Shown here in pieces: positions 7,202-12,178 of a DNA stretch of 12,178 nt. The DNA is from an uncultured Clostridia bacterium (GTDB taxonomy: Bacteria > Bacillota > Clostridia > Christensenellales > CAG-314): positions 1-12,178 of the forward strand of contig CAKRAM010000007.1 of assembly GCA_934294965.1 (NCBI GenBank), written 5' to 3'. The notes under the pieces are model-generated. The model saw only the letters and a list, made by a program, of their open reading frames with translations. It did no database searches and had not been told where the DNA came from. The position numbers were made by a program, and so were the translations under genes. Positions within the stretch are counted from its first letter, which is position 1. Each line of letters starts with the position of its first letter.

Positions 7202-8893
7202 CTACTCTACCGAAAGCGACACCAATTCCTGAATGCTGGTTGCGCCTGCAATGACGTAGTCCCTGCAAGATTCCCACAAGGTGTGCATTCCGTTTTGAAT
7301 TGCGATATTACGCAGTCCCTCAATGGTTTTTTCCTTGGAAATTACCTGACGCATTTCGTCGTTGAGGTACATAATTTCGTGAACGGCAACACGGCCCTTG
7401 TAGCCCGTGTCGTTACAAAATTGACAGCCCTGCGGTCGATATATCGTGATGGGCTCGTTTATGCCAAGAAGTTCCATTTCCTTGGCGGTGGTTTTTCCCT
7501 TCTTTTTGCAAGCGGGACAAAGTTTTTTTACCAAACGTTGAGCGATTACGCCCACGAGCGCGTCGGAAACAAGGTAGTCTTCCACGCCCATATCTTCCAA
7601 ACGAACGATTGCGCCGGGCGCGTCGTTGGTGTGCAAAGTGGAGAAAACCAAGTGTCCGGTTATTGCTGCGCGAATGGCTATTTGCGCCGTTTCTTCGTCA
7701 CGAATTTCGCCGATCATGATGATATCCGGGTCTTGACGCAAAATGGAACGCAATGCCGAGGCAAACGTCATGTTGGCTTTGGTGTTGACCTGCGTTTGGT
7801 TTACGCCGAACAGTGTGTATTCCACCGGGTCTTCAACCGTTACGATGTTGACTTGCGGTTTATTGACTTCCTTCAAAAACGAATACAGGGTGGTACTTTT
7901 TCCGCAACCTGTGGGGCCCGTCAGCAGCACTATGCCGTGAGGACGTTCCAAAATGCGGTCGATTACAACATTTTCCTTGTCGGTGAAGCCAAGTTCGGCA
8001 CGAGAAAAGTTGAAGGAAGTTTTGTCCAAAATACGGATAACGAACTTTTCCCCGTAGACTGTAGGCAAACTGGACACACGGAAGTCGTATTCCTTGCCAC
8101 CGACGTTCATGTTTATACGTCCGTCCTGCGGAATACGCCTCTCGGCAATGTTGATGCCGGAAATAATCTTTATACGAGCGCAAATTGCCGTGTAACTTTC
8201 GATGGGGAACTCGGCACGCGGCTGCAAGTCGCCGTCTATACGGTAGCGCACTTTTACAACCTTTTCAAACGGCTCTATGTGAATGTCGCTGGCGCGGTAA
8301 GGAATTGCTTCGCGAATGATGGAATCCACCAAACGCACAGCCGACGTGTTTATTACGTCGTCCTCCTTGCCCACTCCGCTAAACTCCCCGGAGTTGTTGA
8401 TTTTTGCCAATTCCTTGTCTTTTTCGGCGTTCAAATCTTCCAATGCCGTAGAGGTGGAAATGACCGCCATTATGGAATCGATGTGGCGATCGATTTGCAC
8501 AGTGGGAACAAGAACGAAATCCAACGGACAAATGAAGCGAGAGGCGATTGCGGAAATTGCGTTGCAATCCAACGGACGGCCGACAGCCAAAAGCAAAACG
8601 CCCTTTTTGTTGCGACAAATAGGCACGACTTTGTGCTTTTTCATAAATTCGAAGCCGAATTGGTTAAACAAGTCCTCGTCGATATCCAACATATCCAACT
8701 CGCTGCAGGGCATACAGAAAAAGTCTGCCATTGCTTCCAATGCGGTAACTTCGGTGCAATATTCCTTGGCAATGAGGTACGTTTCCACGGGAAGTTGCAA
8801 TTTTTTGCACGCTTCGGCAATCGGTTCAACGTCCTTGCGTTTGATGATTTTTCGATACACGAAAAACAGTAATAATTCGTAATTAAGATCCAT
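7202..8893 (-). CDS. pilB: Type IV pilus assembly/extension ATPase PilB (GspE family)
   Basis: This hexameric cytoplasmic motor of 563 residues drives pilin insertion through the PilC platform. Residues about 1-145 form an MshEN-like N-terminal domain, which in some relatives binds cyclic-di-GMP. The second module starts near 185 (RLVDSIIREAIPYRASDIHIEP). The motor has Walker A GPTGCGKS (326-333), Asp box VEDPVEY (353-359), Walker B with IIMIGEIRDEETA (391-403), and His box HLVFSTLHTNDA (414-425). Two CxxC pairs (C459/C462 and C490/C493) make the zinc site typical of GspE/PilB and missing in PilT, so this is the extension rather than the retraction motor. Length is normal for the family. A weak GGGG (8902-8905) is the only ribosome-binding candidate, 8 nt before ATG 8893. 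It lies between pilC and the GAP1-like gene in one transcription direction. Confidence 0.95.
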   Translation of the reverse strand: MDLNYELLLFFVYRKIIKRKDVEPIAEACKKLQLPVETYLIAKEYCTEVTALEAMADFFCMPCSELDMLDIDEDLFNQFGFEFMKKHKVVPICRNKKGVLLLAVGRPLDCNAISAIASRFICPLDFVLVPTVQIDRHIDSIMAVISTSTALEDLNAEKDKELAKINNSGEFSGVGKEDDVINTSAVRLVDSIIREAIPYRASDIHIEPFEKVVKVRYRIDGDLQPRAEFPIESYTAICARIKIISGINIAERRIPQDGRINMNVGGKEYDFRVSSLPTVYGEKFVIRILDKTSFNFSRAELGFTDKENVVIDRILERPHGIVLLTGPTGCGKSTTLYSFLKEVNKPQVNIVTVEDPVEYTLFGVNQTQVNTKANMTFASALRSILRQDPDIIMIGEIRDEETAQIAIRAAITGHLVFSTLHTNDAPGAIVRLEDMGVEDYLVSDALVGVIAQRLVKKLCPACKKKGKTTAKEMELLGINEPITIYRPQGCQFCNDTGYKGRVAVHEIMYLNDEMRQVISKEKTIEGLRNIAIQNGMHTLWESCRDYVIAGATSIQELVSLSVE

Positions 8894-8932
8894 ATCGCTT
8901 ACCCCGAAAAGAGTACTAGGTATGCCGCTATC

Positions 8933-8957
8933 GGCGTCGGTGCAAAACCGGTGCGCC
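8933..8957 (-). other. Intergenic hairpin between pilC and pilB
   Basis: Outer arms GGCG (8933-8936) and CGCC (8954-8957) and inner arms CGGT (8938-8941) and ACCG (8947-8950) form a small interrupted stem in the 90-nt gap. No T-tract follows, so it is not an intrinsic terminator. It could affect mRNA processing or stability within the operon, but it is short. Confidence 0.3.
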
Positions 8958-8983
8958 GCTTTTGGGCAAATTGCCTACAATTT

Positions 8984-10225
8984 TTAGTAGTTAGGTATAT
9001 CCGGCGAAGAAATGTTGCCGATATTGTTCATTATGTCCAACATCGGAGAGTACACCGCGATGAACATCACGCCCACAACAACACCCATGATTATTATCAT
9101 AATCGGTTGAATTTTTGCCGCAAGCGAAGTTAGCGCGCGCTCGGCTTTGTCGTCGAAGTAACTAAAAGACTTGTTCAAAACCTCTTCCAAACCGGCGGTT
9201 TTTTCGCCTACGTTTATCATTTGAATGAGCATATCCGGGAAGATTTTTTGCTGTTTGAACGCTTCGGTCAAACTCATACCCTGACACACGTTTTCCACCG
9301 CGATGGCAAACTTCTTTTCCACATAGACGTTATCCAACACCACGTTGATGACTTTGAGCGCTTCTACCGCGTCCATACCGCTGGAGATAAGCAAAGCAAA
9401 ACCTCTTGCAAAGCGCGCGGTGATAAGGTCGATTGCCACAGGACCGATGAACGGCATTTTAACTTTCAGCATTGAGTAAAAATACTTACCTTTTTTGGTA
9501 AGTCCGAACAGCAACAAAAGCCCGACTACGGCAAATATTACCAAAAGAATAATGCGCCAATTGGCAAGCATAAAGTCGCTCAAGTCGTACACTACCGCCG
9601 TTATACCCGTTATTTTGACGTTCATTTTGTCCATTGCCGAACGGAACGTGGGAATGACAAACAACATCATAAGCAAAACTATGCCGATTAGCAACACGCC
9701 CAGCATTATGGGGTACGCCAATGCCGATTTGACCTGCTTTTTGAGTTTGCAGTCGCGGTCGTAATAGTCCGCAAGGGACAACAGCACCTGCTCAAGCCTG
9801 CCGCTTTCCTCGCCGATATACAGCATGCTTCTGAAAAAGTTGGGGAACACTTTTTTGTGGCTGTCCACCGCTTCGGCAAGCATTTTGCCGGTACGGACGT
9901 CCTCGTAGACGCGTTCCATTATCTTTTTGAAGAAACTGGAAAACGGTTGATTTATGATATTTTCCAAACTGTCGATAATGCTTATGCCCGCGCCCAACAT
10001 TGTGGCGAACTGACGACAAAAGCCGGCAAGTTCCTCGTAGGACACTTTGCCGGTGCCGAGCGTCCAAAAGGATGACGGGGTTTTGTCCGAATAGACCGAG
10101 CAGGACACCAAAAACAGGTTTTGCTTGGCAAGTTGTTCGGTGAGGTCTTGCTCGTTTTCGGCAATGAACGTTCCGGTAAACTTTTCCTTTTTGACGTTTA
10201 CTGCCGTATATTTGTATTTTGGCAT
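8984..10225 (-). CDS. pilC: Type IV pilus inner-membrane platform protein PilC (GspF family)
   Basis: This protein of 413 residues is the membrane platform that PilB turns and that feeds pilins into the fibre. I chose ATG 10225 because GGAGG stands 7 nt upstream and the protein then begins MPKYKYTAVN, the usual opening of the family; an in-frame start at 10264 would lie upstream of that ribosome binding site. Two repeated GspF domains are visible, about 64-187 and 266-390. Each carries the conserved glycine-glutamate element (YIGEESGRLEQVL near 136 and NVGEKTAGLEEVL near 338). Three membrane segments are apparent, about 169-192, 221-241 and 372-392, as is normal. It sits 83 nt downstream of the prepilin peptidase gene. 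Confidence 0.95.
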   Translation of the reverse strand: MPKYKYTAVNVKKEKFTGTFIAENEQDLTEQLAKQNLFLVSCSVYSDKTPSSFWTLGTGKVSYEELAGFCRQFATMLGAGISIIDSLENIINQPFSSFFKKIMERVYEDVRTGKMLAEAVDSHKKVFPNFFRSMLYIGEESGRLEQVLLSLADYYDRDCKLKKQVKSALAYPIMLGVLLIGIVLLMMLFVIPTFRSAMDKMNVKITGITAVVYDLSDFMLANWRIILLVIFAVVGLLLLFGLTKKGKYFYSMLKVKMPFIGPVAIDLITARFARGFALLISSGMDAVEALKVINVVLDNVYVEKKFAIAVENVCQGMSLTEAFKQQKIFPDMLIQMINVGEKTAGLEEVLNKSFSYFDDKAERALTSLAAKIQPIMIIIMGVVVGVMFIAVYSPMLDIMNNIGNISSPDIPNY

Positions 10226-10232
10226 TTGTTTT

Positions 10233-10244
10233 CCTCCAAAGGAG
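10233..10244 (-). promoter_or_regulatory. pilC ribosome binding site inside a small self-complementary element
   Basis: The GGAGG that sets the pilC start (complement of 10233-10237) is preceded in the transcript by CTCC, giving CTCC-TTT-GGAG, a 4-bp stem with a 3-nt loop. If it forms, it would cover the Shine-Dalgarno sequence and could dampen pilC translation. The stem is short, so the effect is uncertain. The binding site itself is clear. Confidence 0.5.
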
Positions 10245-10308
10245 AGTGCTTTTGTTATTTGCAAAACGCAACCGCAGTTACGTGTCTGCGCAAAGAAACC
10301 CGATTGTT

Positions 10309-11088
10309 TTACGCCGTAAACAGCGACATATACGCCTGAATGATGTAGTTGCCGAACAGCAACGCCACCACCGCGCCCAACATTATGAACGGAGCAAACG
10401 GATACTCGGTTTTACTGTCGTCCTTTCTACAAAAACGAACTATAAGCAGCACTATACTGCCAACAAGACTGGCAACGATTGCCGTTACGATGAAGTTTTT
10501 CCATCCCAGATACAAACCGCAAACAGCGGCAAGCAAAACGTCGCCGAAGCCCATTGCCGGTCGTTTGTAAATTAGGTAAGCGATGCCGTAGAACAAAAAG
10601 AAAAATGCAAATCCCACCGCGCCGCCGATAAGCCTGTACCACCAAACTTCGCCGTTCCGGTCGGCAAAAATTGCCAAAATTCCAAGTCCGAGCAACATCC
10701 AAATAAACGCGTCGTAGATGTACTGATGTTCCAAATCGATGAATGCCACGCAAATAAGCACCGAGCAAAACAAGCAACTTGTTACCATATAGAACCAATT
10801 GCCCATAAACTGCCAAGCACACAACAGCCACAACGCCATGTTAAGCAACTCCACTGCCGTGTACCTGAAAGATATCGGCTGCTGGCAGTTACGGCACTTG
10901 CCGCCCAAAATGATGTAGGACAGCACGGGGATGTTGTCGTACCAATGCAATTTGTAGTCGCACTTGGGACAATGCGACGGAGGCGTTGCCAAATTCATTC
11001 CGTTGGGAACGCGATATATTACGACGTTCAGGAAACTGCCGACGCAAACGCCGATAAGCCCTGCAAGCACGTATACTACGATTTCCAT
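10309..11088 (-). CDS. pilD: Prepilin peptidase / N-methyltransferase (type IV leader peptidase, A24 family)
   Basis: This inner-membrane aspartic protease of 259 residues cleaves the leader of prepilins and methylates the new N-terminus. ATG 11088 is chosen because GGAG (complement of 11094-11097) lies 5 nt upstream and the protein begins close to the conserved GSFLNVVIYRVP (residues 17-28). The cytoplasmic domain has the zinc-type CxxC pairs C40/C43 and C65/C68 of the bifunctional enzyme. Catalytic aspartates are D118 in FIDLEHQYIYD and D183 in GFGD. The usual IPD after the first aspartate reads IYD here. Several hydrophobic segments run from about 83 to 255, consistent with a polytopic membrane protein. 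The frame extends upstream to a TTG at 11157, which would add 23 mostly hydrophobic residues but lacks a good ribosome binding site. The gene is also called comC in competence systems. Confidence 0.95.
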   Translation of the reverse strand: MEIVVYVLAGLIGVCVGSFLNVVIYRVPNGMNLATPPSHCPKCDYKLHWYDNIPVLSYIILGGKCRNCQQPISFRYTAVELLNMALWLLCAWQFMGNWFYMVTSCLFCSVLICVAFIDLEHQYIYDAFIWMLLGLGILAIFADRNGEVWWYRLIGGAVGFAFFFLFYGIAYLIYKRPAMGFGDVLLAAVCGLYLGWKNFIVTAIVASLVGSIVLLIVRFCRKDDSKTEYPFAPFIMLGAVVALLFGNYIIQAYMSLFTA

Positions 11089-11093
11089 ATTTT

Positions 11094-11097
11094 CTCC
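11094..11097 (-). promoter_or_regulatory. Ribosome binding site that sets the prepilin peptidase start
   Basis: GGAG followed by 5 nt (AAAAT) precedes ATG 11088. This favours the ATG over the upstream in-frame TTG at 11157, which has only a weak AGG before it. Confidence 0.65.
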
Positions 11098-11162
11098 AGT
11101 TGCCCTGCGCAGCCAAATATACACTGCAACAGAACAAATCAAAGCTACAACCGACAATCGGC

Positions 11163-12178
11163 CTAGAACAAGTTTGTGGGGTTTATGCGCTTACTGTATT
11201 GACCGCCGAAGTACTCCAAGTTGGAGGTGATTTCGGCATTATCTTCTATTGCCGGATCGAACGCGACAAAATCGATTTTGTTGTCGTCCTTGTGGCGGTT
11301 TGCCATTTCGAACAGGTAGTCGAACTTGTGCGGCATATTTACCAAAACAAATTCCGGCGCGCCCTGCATCGTTAGAGATTCGTTGTTGCGCAAGTACAGC
11401 AACGCCCATTTTGCCACCAAGCAAAAGTTTTCGTAAACGTAGCCTTGCTCGTCGGTGGGATTGGGTTTTTGCATAAACTTGGGCAATTTGCGTGCGGTTT
11501 TGCGATAGCCCCTTGTCCAAACTTCTTCCGGCATAACTATTTCTTCCGAAACCAGTCCGTCCTCGCTTTCCGATTCCTCGGTAACAAATCCGTCGTCCGG
11601 AGGAGGCACTTCCCCTTCCGTAAGCGGATTTTCCTGAGTTTCTTCCGGCTCGACGGTGGGTTCTTCGTGAATGATAACCTGTTTGTCCTTGGCTTTTGCG
11701 CGCGCGTTTATGACCGTGATATCTCCCAAGGAATGGTTGAAGATCATATCTTCGGCAACAAGACGGCGACCGTTGAACACTTCGTAGCCGAAAGGCAAAA
11801 TTGCACTGCCGGTTGCCCTGCCCTTTGCGCAAAATACAATGCGCGTGTAGCCGTCCTTGACGTCCACAAACAAATAGGACGAACGCTTGTACTTAGGACG
11901 AAGTTTGGAAACGGCATTGATGGTTGCGTTTGCAGGCGAAGTGATAAATTGCGGAGAAATTTTGTTTGCGCCGCAAATACGGTTTAAGCCGGAGATGATG
12001 TTTTTTTGCATCATCGTTACGGCGTAGGTGTAACTTTGCTTGCCTGTTGCCGCCAAAAATTTGTTGATTTGCAAATCGGCAGAATTGACGTAGACATTGT
12101 CCACGGCGGACTTGAAGGCTGTTTCCATTGCCTTTTTGCCCAAAGCCGGAACGGCAATAACGTCGGTTATGGTGACGT
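11163..12178 (-). CDS. PilM-like pilus assembly protein with acidic linker (partial, N-terminus outside window)
   Basis: The frame is open to the right edge, so 337 C-terminal residues are visible and the true start lies beyond the window. The visible part begins VTITDVIAVPALGKKAMETA. Residues about 101-130 (YLFVDVKDGYTRIVF, then a short strand pattern ending SAILPFGYEVF) resemble the phosphate-2 and following strands of actin-like PilM, where 'D.G...T.i' is usual. A highly acidic, proline-rich stretch of about 48 residues follows (visible 171-218, beginning EEPTVEPEETQ). It is followed by a second folded part, with EFVLVNMPHKFDYLFEMANR near 275-294 and the ending NLEYFGGQYSKRINPTNLF, which could be the last subdomain of the actin-like fold. 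PilM forms a cytoplasmic ring tied to PilN. The position as first visible gene of the pil cluster supports the call, but the match is degenerate. Its stop is 74 nt before the pilD ATG. Confidence 0.7.
   Translation of the reverse strand, partial: VTITDVIAVPALGKKAMETAFKSAVDNVYVNSADLQINKFLAATGKQSYTYAVTMMQKNIISGLNRICGANKISPQFITSPANATINAVSKLRPKYKRSSYLFVDVKDGYTRIVFCAKGRATGSAILPFGYEVFNGRRLVAEDMIFNHSLGDITVINARAKAKDKQVIIHEEPTVEPEETQENPLTEGEVPPPDDGFVTEESESEDGLVSEEIVMPEEVWTRGYRKTARKLPKFMQKPNPTDEQGYVYENFCLVAKWALLYLRNNESLTMQGAPEFVLVNMPHKFDYLFEMANRHKDDNKIDFVAFDPAIEDNAEITSNLEYFGGQYSKRINPTNLF

Noticed and set aside
5390..8872. An exceptionally long open frame of 1160 codons on the + strand, antisense to the GAP1-like gene and pilB
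   Set aside because: It crosses the boundary between two well-supported leftward genes and starts inside one of them. It has no ribosome binding site that I can see, and its translation (rich in H, F, R, V) shows no recognisable domain. It follows from the codon usage of the opposite strand, which avoids the triplets that would be stops here.
7202..8893. PilT retraction ATPase
   Set aside because: The protein has the full N-terminal MshEN-like domain and the two CxxC pairs of PilB/GspE, both missing from PilT.
8965..8975. Palindrome GGCAAATTGCC between pilC and pilB as an operator
   Set aside because: It is only 5 bp per side with a single central base and is A/T-rich inside. There is no second copy nearby and no promoter overlaps it.

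Overview
The window looks like a chromosomal segment of a Bacillota (Firmicutes), Clostridia-type bacterium of moderate GC. Two things point there: a DnaD-family primosome protein translationally coupled to a DnaI/DnaC-like helicase loader, and type IV pilus assembly genes with good GGAGG-type ribosome binding sites. A lineage below that level cannot be assigned from this sequence alone. No rRNA, tRNA, CRISPR array, insertion sequence or phage gene was seen. Nearly all of the DNA is coding, in seven genes; two of them run off the window ends.

Left part (1-4337). A leftward gene (1714 to 1, incomplete) encodes a long coiled-coil protein. Its N-terminus resembles the head domain of SbcC/Rad50-type proteins but lacks a visible Walker A loop. 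A 207-nt divergent region follows, with a strong leftward sigma-A-like promoter (TTGCCA-N17-TATAAT) and a leader of about 145 nt. Rightward lie dnaD (1922-3376), with an unusual set of about four tandem DnaD-like repeats, and a dnaI/dnaC-like AAA+ loader (3376-4284). These overlap by one base (TAATG) and probably act together in loading the replicative helicase. A hairpin with T-tracts on both strands (4298-4337) closes the operon and also faces the convergent operon from the right.

Right part (4385-12178). Five leftward genes form one probable operon, in transcription order: a PilM-like protein with an acidic linker (incomplete 5' end), prepilin peptidase (pilD), platform protein (pilC), extension ATPase (pilB), and a 916-residue protein whose N-terminus resembles the GAP1-N2 (GTPase-associated protein 1) family. 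The first four are the inner-membrane engine of a type IV pilus or pseudopilus machine. PilM-like would be the cytoplasmic ring, PilC the platform, PilB the motor, and PilD the enzyme that matures the pilins. No pilin, PilT, PilN/O or secretin gene lies in the window. The GAP1-like gene is the odd member and has no GTPase gene beside it here.

The most interesting points are the GAP1-like protein attached to a pilus operon, the apparently Walker-A-less SbcC-like coiled-coil protein, and the multi-repeat DnaD. These family assignments come from motif recognition by eye, not from database searches.
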